A DNA stretch of 64,000 nt, taken from NCBI GenBank assembly GCA_032358165.1, contig JAALGY010000016.1, forward strand, positions 1,054,001 through 1,118,000, written 5' to 3'. This DNA is from Diplosphaera chodatii. Its lineage: Eukaryota; Chlorophyta; Trebouxiophyceae; Prasiolales; Stichococcaceae. Under the pieces are notes generated by a model, which searched no databases, was not told where the DNA came from, and saw nothing but the letters and a program-made list of their open reading frames with translations. Of this stretch, positions 12,997-24,678 are shown piece by piece. Each line of letters begins with the position of its first letter. Position 1 is the stretch's first letter. Made by a program: the position numbers and the translations under genes.

Positions 12997-13279
12997 GCTT
13001 CACCGAGATTTGGACTTGCAAGCAAGGCAGCTTGGCGCCGAGCTATGTGCCTCTACAGATGAGCTGATTCGATATTCAGCTCACATTTTGAGCCTAGCGA
13101 GTGTCCGTCTGACTGGTAAGACTGCTGCTAATCAACATCAGCATGAATCATTGCCACTGGTTTCTCGCTGACACAGCCCGGACGTGGCGAGCTACCCTAG
13201 CACGACTGCACTATAGATGTGAACTGTGAATTGAGTGTTTTGGTGACGGACTGTTGCAGGGCATTGCACGCATGTCCCT

Positions 13280-13285
13280 CACGTG
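13280..13285 (+). promoter_or_regulatory. CACGTG (G-box) upstream of F2
   Basis: Palindromic CACGTG 171 bp upstream of the F2 start. The same hexamer lies 211-232 bp upstream of F4 and F5. Binding by a bZIP or bHLH factor is inferred from the motif alone. Confidence 0.35.
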
Positions 13286-13342
13286 CCGTGCATGCTCATG
13301 CATGACCTTGACAGACTGTCACTTGCAGCAGAATTGAGTTCA

Positions 13343-13350
13343 TATATAAG
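13343..13350 (+). promoter_or_regulatory. TATA-like box for F2
   Basis: TATATAAG lies 106 bp before the F2 ATG at 13456, a reasonable distance for a core promoter with a short 5' UTR in a GC-rich genome. Confidence 0.45.
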
Positions 13351-13455
13351 AATCGAGACCTACACTTGCGCAACGAATGCATGTGAGGCCCCGTCGGCAC
13401 TGCAGCGCTGCAGCATCAGAACGCTCTCGATCCCGCGTCCCCTCCCTTGTGCAGC

Positions 13456-16400
13456 ATGCAGGATCCACAAGATGTGGTAGAGACACCGGACGCAAGCTCC
13501 TCTCTTCTAGATGCGACCGTCTTCAGGGAAGTGCTTTCTTACGTTGACGACGAGCGCCTGCGGGTCAGATTGGACCAGCTCTTCCTGAAGAACAGTCACC
13601 AGCGGCGGGGGCGCGTCCTCAGTGACACCTGCTCCAATGTGGCCACCAGGCAAGCGACGGTCGTATGTGTCCACTGGTATCCAGTCGAGAAGTATCCTGT
13701 CAACTAGGCGGAGCGTGCATCTGGCGTCGCCCGCCCCCAAACACATGTGCTGGGGACCGTGCAACAGAGGTTGCTGCATGAACGGCGCAGGCAGGAGCTG
13801 TTTGAAGTTATCATGTGGAACAGCAGCAGCCCCTATGCAGTCGCGGCCGTGCTGCTGCACCTGGTCCGGCCGGCCGCCTTTGGGATGGACACCGCAGCCG
13901 CAGCGTTCTTCGCGCTGGCGGCGCCCTTCGCCGAGTTTGCCGCGAGTGATCCGCAGGAGTGCAGCGCGAGCTTGACAGCGGCTGTTGACGTGTATCGGTC
14001 CATGATGTCGGCGCATGCTGCGCTGCTGGACGCTGCTCTGAGCGTCGACGGCTTTCTGGGTAAGGTCGCCGCAGAGCAGCCGGCTGCGCTCGGGGCCCTG
14101 GCAGCGGCGGCTCTGAGCAGCGGGCGGCCCAGCGCAGTGGCGGCTTTCGCGCCCGCTGCATGTCAGGTACCCTTGCACAAGACGACACAGCATTGGCCAG
14201 CAGCAGCTCTAGGTCGATGTTTTCCTGCCAATGGAGCCGCAGCACCACTGCAGCTGCAAACACCAGACCCACCCGATATCTGTGGTTCTGCTCTTGAGGG
14301 CCATGCCAACTAACCGTGACATCCCACAAACCGCTGACACATGTAAACACTTACTGTGGATGTGTTGTGCAGGTTGCTGCACATGCCCGGAGGCTGCCGT
14401 GGCTGCGCTCCCACTGGGCGCTGCAGCAGGTTCAGGCGGCGGGAACGGCGCTGCGGGCGGCGGCATCGGCAGGCAGCGTGGCCGCCGAGCTCATCCTGGA
14501 GGAAGCCGCCAAGCTGGCCACCCGGATCCTGGAGTCCTGCCAGGAGCCGACCGCTGAAGACTTGGACGTAGACTTCGATCGCGCCGGCGTCGCCACCTAC
14601 TTTGGCGCCTGCATGCACCACCTGGCCGCGGCCGCGGTGGCAGCAGCCGGCCGCGGCGCCCCCCTGGAGCAGGCGGCGGCCAGCAGCCTGCTCATGCTCG
14701 TCGCGGACGTCCTCGGCTGGCTGCTGATGCGGTCGGGTGCGCCCCTGTCTGATGGCTGCGGCAAGTTTGTTTCTGCCTCGGGCCAGTGTCTCACAACACC
14801 GGCAGCTTGCATTCATGCTTGTGATCAGCCATACCAACCTCACGAAGCAAACCGCTAAGCCACTCGCTGCAGACCACGGCGCGACCAAACGCAAGACGCA
14901 GCAGCTCCTGACGCAGCTGCTGGCGGACGGCGGCCCTGTGGCGGAGGCGCTCACAGCAGCATCTGCGGAGGATCGACGCGTGACGGGAGTCGCAATCGCA
15001 GCCTGGAACACCTGGGCGGTGCAGAACTGCAGCGCGGGGGTCCTGCCATCGCTGGTGCTCGGGGCACGTGCTCTGCGCATGCTGTACCACGGCAGCAGCG
15101 GAAGCAGCCACGGCGACGACGGCTCCGGCGGAAGCGGCCCGGCTGAGGCCATCTGTGCAAGGTGCCTGGGCACCGATGAAGGCCACGGCAGGCTGAGGAT
15201 TGAGGTGAGCGTTTGACAGCATGTGACATGTGTAAAAGTGACTGCCAGACCCAGTGACTGCAGACGACCGAACATACCAGCCCGCTCGGTGTGCAAACGG
15301 CCAATGCACAGACCCAATGCAAGCTGCACTCTCTGCTGCAACGCCGCACGCACGCGCGGTCACATTGCGCTGCCGACACGGTGCAGGTGTACCTGCCGGC
15401 GAGCCTCCTGTGTGCAGCGCACGGCTGGACTGATGAGCTGTCCTCGAGGGGCGGCGCTGCAGGGCTCCGTGCAGCGCTGCAAGCCGAGGTGCGTGCAGTT
15501 CGGCTGCTGCGATGGCTGCTGCCGCCGCTGTGCACTCCAGACTGCTTCTCGTGTGCAGACAGTCGCTCGTGTGGCAGCTGGGGCTAGAAGGCTGTTGGGT
15601 CTTCAGGCGTGCTGATGGTAGCCAAGCGTATCGCTGTGTTCAGGCACATGTGCTCAGGTGGAGCCCTGCTGTCTGCTGGCCCGCCCACGAGCAATGCCAT
15701 GCCATCTCCGCAGTTGACCGTGTTTGCCCGTCGATAGCTGGGGCTGTGCACCGAGCTGGACGGCGGCCAACTGCTGAGTGCCAACACCCAGGAGAGCCAG
15801 GCGGTGCAGCGGCAGCTGCTGGAGGCAGCGGCGGGGATGGTGGACGAGGCAGGCGGCCTGCTGGCGGCGTCGGTGCTGCAGCTGCTGGGCAGCTACAGGC
15901 AGACCCACGGCCCGGCTGAGATCCTGGAGGCGAGCATGTGCACAGTTGGAAACCCAGCAGAAACACAGCAGCAGGTGGACGGGATGCTGCTGCCTTGCTT
16001 GGAAGGTGGTGCTGCTAGGTGATGAGGGTGTGTGTGGGGAGATGCAGGTGCTGCGTAAACAGGGCGTAATGCAGGGCCTTCAAGCAGCAATGGACGTGCC
16101 CACATGCCTGAGCGAGATCGTGAGATCTAAACGTGACCTCAGCATGCTGTGCCCTGATCTGCTGACGGCGCCTCGGCTGCTGACACCCGGCAGCCACATA
16201 GTTGCGCAGGTGACACCATTGCAAAAGAAGCATGCATGACCCTGTCAACTGAACGTGTATCTTCGCACCCTATGTCTGACTGGGAGCAAGAGAAACCATC
16301 GCATTGCCTGCCCAGACGGGGCGTGTGCCTGTAGTGCAAGGCAGAGGCTTGTTGAGGGTCTGGCAGCGTTGCGCGCCTCTCAGGCCTCACCTTCACTGCC

Positions 16401-18437
16401 TGGTATGGCGCAGGCGGCTGCAGCAGCACTGGAGACAGCCGTCGCAGCCCTCGGCAGGTCTCCTGGCTGCGCAACAACCGTTGCAATGCACACGGGCAGC
16501 AGTCGCACGGGCAACAGCCGCACACGCAGAAGGCAGCAGCTCAGGCAGTGGCACCAGAGGCGTGCGACAGAACGGCAGGCGACAAAACGGCACCGCCGCC
16601 GCAGCCGCCACTGTCAGACGACGTGCTGCAGAGCCTGCTGCTCTGCTGCCTGTGCACGCTGGAGGTCGCGCACCTGCTGCTGAGGTATGGGCCGGCGCTC
16701 GACAGAGCAGACTCCGGCTCAAGCAGCGCAGCATTCGATGCAGGCAGCAGCGATGCACGTGACCATCCGGAAGGCGTACGGCTCGTGGGCCGTGGCATGT
16801 CGGCCCTGGCCGTGCTTTCAATGGCGGCTGTGCCAGCAGTCGCGGCGGCTGCGGAGGCGGCAGCCGCGGCGGCAGCAACGGCAGACGGTGGACACTCTTC
16901 AGGCTACGAGAATCGTGCGCCTGTTCACCTGGCGTTCCGCGTGCTGACGGCTGTGCTGCGGTTGTGGAGGAAGAATGAACGGTGGCCGCCGTCGGCCCTC
17001 CTGCCGGACCTGGTCGAGGTGTGTCAGCAGTCACCGGCGAAAGCTACGGCTAGTATCCTCTGCAACCTCCTGTGCGTCTTTAGATAACAGGGGTGTAAGC
17101 CCTCTCACAATTAAGTCCTAGAGCGGTGAGGTATGACCCCTTGCACAATCTAGTCTCAGACACGTGAGCATCACAGACTTGAGCGTGGGCATGGTATCAG
17201 CACTCTCACCGCAATGCAATCTTGCCCACCGCCTCCGAGTCTGCATAGGCCGCGGAAGTCAGTGGTGTATTGTATTTTCACACTACACTTTTCATGTATT
17301 TGTGTAATGCAGCACTGCTGCGCTGTGGCGGCGGCGGCGCTCGCAGCGGAGCCGCTGCTGCGGCGGCTGCCGGACCGGAATGGCTGGGGCTCCGCGCAGC
17401 GCGAGATGAAGGCCGCGCTCTCGCCGACCGACCGCAAGCGCCTGCAGCCCATGTTCGAGCAGGTGTGGGGGCTGGTGAACCATAATAATAACAACAATGG
17501 CCGGTAATGGCTGGCCATGGGAGTATTGGCGGCAGTTTGTAAGGTTCCACATGTGATGTGGTGCCGAATCACACACCTTGCGGCAGAGGATTACCAGCCA
17601 CTTGGTCGGCCAGCACATTTGGGGGGTTGGCAACAGCAAGGCATCGTTGCGCCTGACCAGCAGACACGGGATAGCACTAAAGTGGCAGCAGTCCTCGCAG
17701 GTGAGCGAGGTGATGCGGGGCAGATGCAGCACGCTGCACGCCAGCCTGGCAGACATGGCGGGGACCCCGACGTCGCAGCGGAAGCAGGAGCTGGATGCAG
17801 TGGCAGCAGGGGTGGATATGCTGGCGGCGCGCGCGGCGCAGGCCGAGGCCGCTGCACAGGCTCTGCTGGAGGTGAGCGCTGGGTCGTGTCATGGCAGATC
17901 TGACCCCCTTTTCGTGGGTGCTGCTGGATCAGAAGAGTGCCCGCCTGCTGATGCATGGCAGCAGCCGCCCCGCCAATGCTGTAGTCGTGTCACTGGGCAG
18001 CAGACACAAACACGGCAAATGCACTAACTCAGGAAGAGCAAGGCGGCACAGCACGGCAGGCGGACGCCAAGAAAGCGGCCAAGCGGGCGCGTCAGAAGTC
18101 GCAGAAGGCCGCCGCTGCTGTCGCACAGCAGTCAGATGCCACCCCCGACGCCAATGGCAGCCATGTCGCTGCTGCACACACCGAGACTGCTGGTGGATGC
18201 AAGGGGGAAGCAGCGGATGCAGCGGCGGCTCCCCTTGCTGCCAGACCGCTTTCTGCTGCTCCCGCAAATACCAATGGGCACGATTCTGCTGCACCGGCGG
18301 CGCATGTCGGTGCAAGCAAGGGAGAAGCAGGGGATGCAGAGACGGCGGCTGGTTTCGCGCAGCAGCTGCACATAACCACAGGCGGCCGGCTGCTGGAACA
18401 GCAGCAGGAGGGCCAGATGCAGAAGCGCTGCAAATGA
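13456..18437 (+). CDS. F2: class II array protein, 11 exons, about 992 aa
   Basis: Unrecognised family, class II. Exons: 13456-13649, 13791-14166, 14373-14760, 14873-15204, 15387-15488, 15792-15929, 16048-16209, 16458-17018, 17313-17462, 17701-17871, 18033-18437. Hallmarks: LLHLVRPAAFGMDTAAAAFF (exon 2), LLQLLADGGPV-like segment, GGLLAASVLQLLGS (exon 6), RKRLQPMFEQ (exon 9), EAAAQALLE (exon 10) and the basic ADAKKAAKRARQK in the last exon. Compared with F3-F5 it has an extra intron (14761-14872, GC donor). The expected acceptor of exon 8 (exon start 16414) puts the rest of that exon out of frame; a downstream CAG at 16455-16457 restores it, so I used 16458. Introns 1 and 6 also have GC donors. 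The C-terminal extension (about 135 residues) is longer than in other copies. Confidence 0.75.
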
Positions 18438-19303
18438 GACGACTCTGTGCATGTGTTTTGTTTTTGTTTTTGTTATGAATTGGCACAATGGCCTGGGGAC
18501 AAGCTGGACCCTTGACCCTTGATGAATGATTTCTTTTCGATAGGCACCAGCATGGCGCTGTGCGCCATGAAGCGTGCATCATATCTTTGATGAATGCTGC
18601 AGTTGCTTCAAATCTGCTCAGCCTGCGACACTCAGGAGCGCACCGGAGATACTTTGTGTAGCATAGGCTGGGAATGAAGCGCCCAACGTTGTCTGAGAGA
18701 GGCCTGCATGGCGCAGAGGCGTGCATGCAGGCCTGCCGGCCTACCTAGGTATGCTCTGGTTTGAGACTGCCGAATGGACGGCAGGGCCACACGTTTTGTT
18801 TTGCTTGATGACCAGCTGGCATGGCTGAGGGCAAGCTGGATTGTGACTTGTGACCCCTGTATGTATCGAGATTTTTTGGAAGCACCGACACACTAGGACT
18901 ACACCCCGCTGCGCATGCATCACACCTGCCAGTCATCAGCACACACAACGTTATTCCTCGAGCTGCAAAGTGTAAGCTGGCGGGACCTACCGACATTCTT
19001 TCAAACAAGTGTACTGTACGATTCCAATACTACCGAGGTCAGCAGCAAGCCAAGCGGGTGCGCTACCATTTATGACATAAACTTATATAATTCAGGACTC
19101 AACTAACGCATCAGCGCACATGATATAACACGTCCACTGCAATCAGCAACAACTTCATGGGATGCTGCCATGATTGCAGTTAGCACAACCCATGGCTTGA
19201 CAATTCAGCACGAATCCACATTGGCGCCATGGCAAGCACCCAGACGCCCAGCCAGCGGCAGCAGACTTGAAACAACATGTCCCGCTTGACACCTTTTATG
19301 ATC
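18438..19303. other. Convergent intergenic region F2/R3
   Basis: An 866-bp stretch between two stop codons. The F2 side (about 18490-18610) resembles the 3' flanks of F3 and F4, sharing 'acaagctgga' and 'gccatgaagcgtgcatcat'-type words. It includes a T-rich GTTTTT tract at 18453-18472. No gene is seen. Confidence 0.5.
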
Positions 19304-22300
19304 CTACGGCGGCGCTGCCTTTGCGGCCTTCTGCCGAGCGCGCTTGGCCGCCTTGCTGCCGCTCGGCGGCCGCTGCGCACCTGAGCTCCCGTGGCCCGGC
19401 CCTGTAGCGGCGGCTGCTGCGCTGTCCTGCTCCTCCTGCAATGGCTACTCATCTCGTATCTGGTGGATGTTTGGTGTCAGATACACACAGCAGCCCTCAC
19501 ACGTGGCTACTGGCACGGGGCACGTCTGGCTCCTTGACAGCTGCAGACATGCTGTCCACCACAGCACCCAGACTCAGAGGACCTGCCTGCAGCAGCGCAG
19601 CTGCCGCCGCCTCCGCAGCGGCCTCGGCCTCGGCAGACGCAGCAGCTGCAGTCTCATCGCGCCCTGCAGCTGCTGCCTGCGCCGCCGGCTGCACTGGGCC
19701 ACCATCGGCGCTGGCGCCTTCACCCAGGCCCCGCTGCATTGCTGCGTCCACCTGCACAGGCACAGCCAGGGGACATCAAGGGCGCATTGCAGTGCGGCTG
19801 CAGGTGGCGGACCGGCTGCACAGAGAGGGCGTTGTCATGACGCCACTGAGGCCGGCTTGCTCTGGCAGCATATGCTGCTGGACTTCCGCCGCAGCTGCCA
19901 ATGCAGAGTGCAGTGTGTGCAGACGCAGCACCATAGCACACACTCAAGGACCTGAGCCTTTGTGGCTGTAACGTCAACTTCTTTACATTTAGCATTTAGT
20001 GAAATCGAAATTGTGCCAAGGTCACCTGCAGGAGGTTGGGCTCCAGGCGACGCAACTCTGCGATGCCCAGCGCCCGCCGCAGATTCCCACGTATTTCGAG
20101 CCATTTTGGCGCAAAGTCGCCAGCAAACCGGCCGTCCGCTGCTGCCACGCTGACCAGGATTGTGCAGCCACTCTGCACAAACGGTCGATGAATGATATGC
20201 TCAAATTGACCAAAACAGACTGTTCGTGTCGTCAGAAGATGTGAAGGCATGACGTCATCCAAAACAACTGGGGCCGGATGCCAGCCGTGTAGATGACACG
20301 AACAGCAGCAGTAGTCAAGTATGGTCAGACTAGCACTCAAATTGTTGATATGCATGTGCTGTGCCATGCAGCTTGGGAGGCGGATGCTCTCAAGGGCTCA
20401 AGGACTTGTTTGCCTCCACGGCCGAACCCTCACGACCTCATTACTGGTGCATCTCAGCCGGTTGTGCAACACAGACAACCGCCAACACACCTCAACATAG
20501 TCCGCCGCAAGCTCTGGCAGCCACTGGGCGCCCTGCAGCGCGTCCTTCGCCAGCTCGGCGCTCTGCTGCAGCAGCACCCTAGTCTTCACGCTGCATCGGA
20601 CGGCGTCGGCTGGCTGCTGCCCTGTAGCGCCCGAGGCGGCAGTGCGCAAAGCTGCCGCCGCCGCCGGCATCAGCCCCGCCAGGCCGGCCAGCGCCGTCGC
20701 CATCAGCCGGGCAGATGAACTGCGCAGCGCCTGCACCTCGGCCGCAGCCGCTTTGGTCTCCACCCGCTTCCGCCTGCCGCCCGCGGGGCTCCCACTAACC
20801 TCCGCTGCCACCACGGATGCTTGGGCGGCGCTGTGCACGTCACCCGCGTCAGCTGAGATGCGCTGCGCCTGATAGCCCAGCAGCAGGCTGCAGGCCATCA
20901 GCCGGCTCAGCAGCTGTGAGTCCGTCTGATCATTGGCCACCGCGGCAGGTGGCTGCTCAGCGGTGGCGGCTGCCGCTGCCGTGCCGCCGGTGGCCTGCGC
21001 CGCCGCCGCCGACATTGCACCGTCACCGCTGCTTGCCACAACCGGCAGCGGTGCTCTCCGCCTGCCGGCGGGCTGCGCAGGTGCCCTGGCGGATGAAGGG
21101 TGGCAGAGGGCCAGCTCGCCTGCTGTCACCGCCGCCGCCAGCGCTTGGGCAGCCAGGGCGCAGCCGCTCGACAGACCCTGCGGTCGGATGGCTCGAGCTT
21201 CAGGGCTAGAAGGTACCTCAGGATGGCGACAGGCTTGCACAGGGGCATGTGTTGCAGCTTCCAGAGCTATGCAACATGCCACACCAGCAGGGCACTGACG
21301 GCTGGGCAGCACAGCAGGTGGGGCGGCCGCCCAAGCATGGGGGTTTTTCGCAGAGGTGTCATTGCAGCGGCGTCAGAGGACGCACGCTGCGCGACTGCTG
21401 CTGCTGCTGCCCGGCCGCTCCAGGGTGGGCCGCTGCCGACGCCCTCGTCATGCGCGGCGGCAGGCGCAGCGCAGCGGACAGCGCGGTGAGGGCTCCGCTG
21501 CTGGACAGCATCTGCGGGCACCCAGCAGCATGGACACATTGATGACAGAGACGCCGGAAGCAGTGCAAACTCAGCGCTGCCAGAGCGAGTGTATTACACA
21601 CAGCCGCCTCAGCATCTTGTGCGAGCCATATGGTGTTTGAGTGTTCACGGCCGCCTGTGAGCCTGGTCTCGAGCAGGCTCATGGGCACATCACGCAGCTG
21701 GGTTGTACTGTTAGCATCCAGCCGTCTCTCTTGAGATGCTGAGGCTTGCGTATGGGGGATTTTGGTAAAGGGTTTCTGTGGGTTGCTGTGCTGGGACGGT
21801 GCATGCATGCCTGCAGGGCCTCGCGGGCAGCGGCGGGTGAGCGGCAGGCGCCCCCCAGCAGCTGCAGCGCCGACGCCGCCAGCAGCGCCGCCATGTCGTC
21901 CACCAGCTGCGCAATGGCCTGCAGCAGGCTGGCAGCTGCTGGACTCTCCGCCTGCATGCATCAGCAGCACAGCATGGGTTGGGGGCAGATTGTGTGCAGT
22001 CTGACTGTCATGAAATTTTGATCCGCTGAGCTTCTTAGGAACACCCAAACTCGTCCCCTGCCATTTGGCAAACCGTCTTTTTAAACAACACAACAGCATG
22101 ATGTTTCCAATGCTGTGCTTGGCATGCCACCCCTGCATTGACACTGGTCCCCTCTGCGGCTGTGGCACCTGCTGCTTGCAGGTTGCACAGGCAGCCTGCG
22201 TCGGCCCCTGAATTTGTGCGGAGGCATGTACTAGCATGCGGAGGCCCTAAACAAACACCAGGCACCTCGAGCTGCAGCAGGCGTGCGAGCGGCCCATCGC

Positions 22301-24216
22301 CCCTGTCACCGATCCAGCCGGCTGCAGTGGCGAGCAGTTTTGCGGGCGCGACCACCGTCGCGTGCAGATGCTGCCGCCCAGGCCGCGAGCGCAGGCACGC
22401 CAGCGTGACCGGGGGACCGCCGCTGCACATGCAGCGCAGCAGCCGCGCCGCAGCCGCGAGCTGCTGCGCGCTCAGCCCCGAGCACTGCTGTGCGGCCGCG
22501 GCAGCCAGGGCGCCAACCAGCCGCGAGACGCAGCGGTGCAGCACCGCACGGCTCGCAGCAGCCACAGCGGCAGCGCACACGCTGCTTCGGCCGTCGCCGC
22601 TGCTTCCGCCGCCGCTCCCGCTGCCCTCGCCAGCCGCCGCTCTGTGCAGCAGCGCGACCACAGCCTCCTGATGCTGGTCATCCACATCCTTTGGGCTGTG
22701 GCCACCCTGCAGCGGCTCGAACGTCCAGCAGCACAGCTGGACGACCGACTCCAGGGCCGCCTCAGCAGCGGGCTGCCGCTGAGGGGCAGAAGCCTGTGCC
22801 GCACCAGGACAACAGACGTGTTGCTCCAGCGCTGCACGGCAATTGCGTGCAGTATTATGTTTGCATGAGCGTTGGGCTTTCAAAGATCTGCATGTCGCCA
22901 AATGATCAGCACGGGGAAACTCCGAAACCTGCGGACCAGCCTTCACAGTATCGCTGCAGAGGTCTCGGGTCCTGGCAAGCTTTCACGTTGCAATCTTGGC
23001 TGATGTGATCCTTTGCCACCCACCTGACTGCTGGGCTGCTTCAGCAGCAGGTGGCTCGCCGCCTCGTGAGCCGCTTCAGAGGCGTGCAGCATCAGGCTGC
23101 TGAGGGCGTGCAGCCGCTGGGTGAGCTCCCCTGTAGCGGGCTGCCCCGCGCCGCCGCCCGGCCGCGAAGCCGAGCACTGCGCCTGCAGGCCCACCGCCGC
23201 CTGCAGGACGGCGGTCGCCTCGGCGACCCGCGTCTGCGCCGCCTGCCTCAGCAGCACGGCCGCCATGCCCGCGTGCTTGAGCTGCATGCCTGCGAGCGGC
23301 GGCGGCAGGCTGCTGACATATGAGGCCACCTGCATGCATGCAGGCATGATGCAATCTGGCTGCGGCAAGGGTGGTAGCAGGGCGGGCCCGGATGAAACGA
23401 GGTGATCAGATGTCTGTCTGCATGCAGCTTGGTACATGAGGAGCACAGGCAGCCTGCATGCATGCATGCGGGAGACATCTCCACGTCCAGGGACTCACCT
23501 GAAGAGCGCCTGCCTCAAAAGCGGCCAGCAGCTCCATGTTCTGGCGCACGATCTCCTGCCGCTGCTGCTCGCCTGCATCACCGGCGTCCTGAAACGCCAG
23601 AGCGGCCAGCACCACCACGGCGTCACGCCGCTGCCGCGCGAGTGCTGCCGCGAGCCGGCCGTGCTGCATCGCCGCGATGAACACGTGCCGGTGCATGCGC
23701 GCCAGCACGGCGGATATGCGGCGGACTTCTTCCGGGCTGTGGCGCGGCTGCGCTTTGCAGCCGTCTGCCGCGAGCGTGGCTATAGCTGCGCAGGCCGCCC
23801 CGGCGATGCTGACTCCGTATTGCGCCGGGCAGCACAGGTGCAGCAGCAGCTGGAGTCCGGCCACCAAGTCGGGGCTGACCCCGGACTGTGCTCCCCAGCC
23901 GTCCACACGCACTTGCACATCCAGCTCGCTGCCTATCAGGCTCCGCCTGTGTGCACTCAGAGAATGTGCGTTGCGCCACAAGGAGCACAGCATGTGCAAG
24001 CAGAGCGTGCCTGGAGTCCACGATTGTCCATCCTAGGCCATGTGCGGACATGCGCAGGTGCAGTGCTCGCCTCCTGCGGCCTTCAAGGCACATCTCCAGC
24101 AGCGCTTCGTGCGGCGGCGACTGGCACCCCATGAGCTTGCGCTGCAGCTGCGCCTGCAGCTGCGGCGCATCGATCACGCTGCTGACCCGCCGCATACTGT
24201 CCTGCGCTGTACCCAT
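19304..24216 (-). CDS. R3: class I array protein, intact, 941 aa
   Basis: Intact class I copy, unrecognised family. Minus-strand exons: 24216-24071, 23946-23499, 23329-23024, 22793-22266, 21951-21811, 21511-21386, 21177-20491, 20172-20026, 19751-19587, 19435-19304; 2826 nt in phase. The start ATG at 24216 gives MGTAQDSMRRVSSVIDAPQL, matching F1. Exon 2 carries LLLHLCCPAQYG; exon 5 LVDDM-AALLAASALQLLGG (141 nt, identical in length to R2 and F1); exon 8 ends RRLEPNLLQ; the tail has SKAAKRARQKAAKAAPP. GC donors at introns 1 (GCGAGC), 5 (GCATGC) and 9 (GCAGGT); for intron 9 a GT four bases further would break the frame. Divergent from F3. Confidence 0.85.
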
Positions 24217-24678
24217 CAGTCACGCGATACCGAGTCAGCGCCTAACTTGACTAAAAGCGGAATCCGCACTTCGTTTTGGCGCTTGCTTTTGACCTGATTG
24301 CCAAAAAGATTGACTATATCGAGGTTTCATATGAGCAAATCAACCAGGATCATCTTCAAGGTGCGGCACGCCGTTGCTCAGGCCGTCTGCACATGGCACA
24401 GAGCCTGCAAGTGATCTGCCAACCAAGGAGATTCACGATCACAGGTTCAGACTTGCATCTTATGTTTCGAGACATTCTGCATGCATGGTTACGTAATCTG
24501 GTGGCATCCCTTCATCCTTGACGCGGATCCCGCTAACATGTGTAACTTTGCATTGGCACAGAGCAGTCACAAGTGTGATTGTCAGGAAGATCTTGGCCTT
24601 GTGCAGCTGGCATCCAGGCTGCAACATGAGACCCCACCTGGATTAGTGTGTCGTGATACATGCTGATGCAACCCAGCA
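24217..24678. promoter_or_regulatory. Divergent promoter region R3/F3
   Basis: 462 bp between the start codons of R3 and F3, almost the same length as the R2/F2 region (459 bp), as expected if the two pairs derive from one duplicated unit. No clear TATA box or CACGTG is seen. Confidence 0.5.

Larger units (their letters stand above)
12997..13455. promoter_or_regulatory. Divergent promoter region R2/F2
   Basis: A 459-bp stretch between the start codons of R2 and F2. It contains a G-box-type CACGTG and a TATA-like element placed for F2. No coding frame is conserved across it. Confidence 0.6.
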
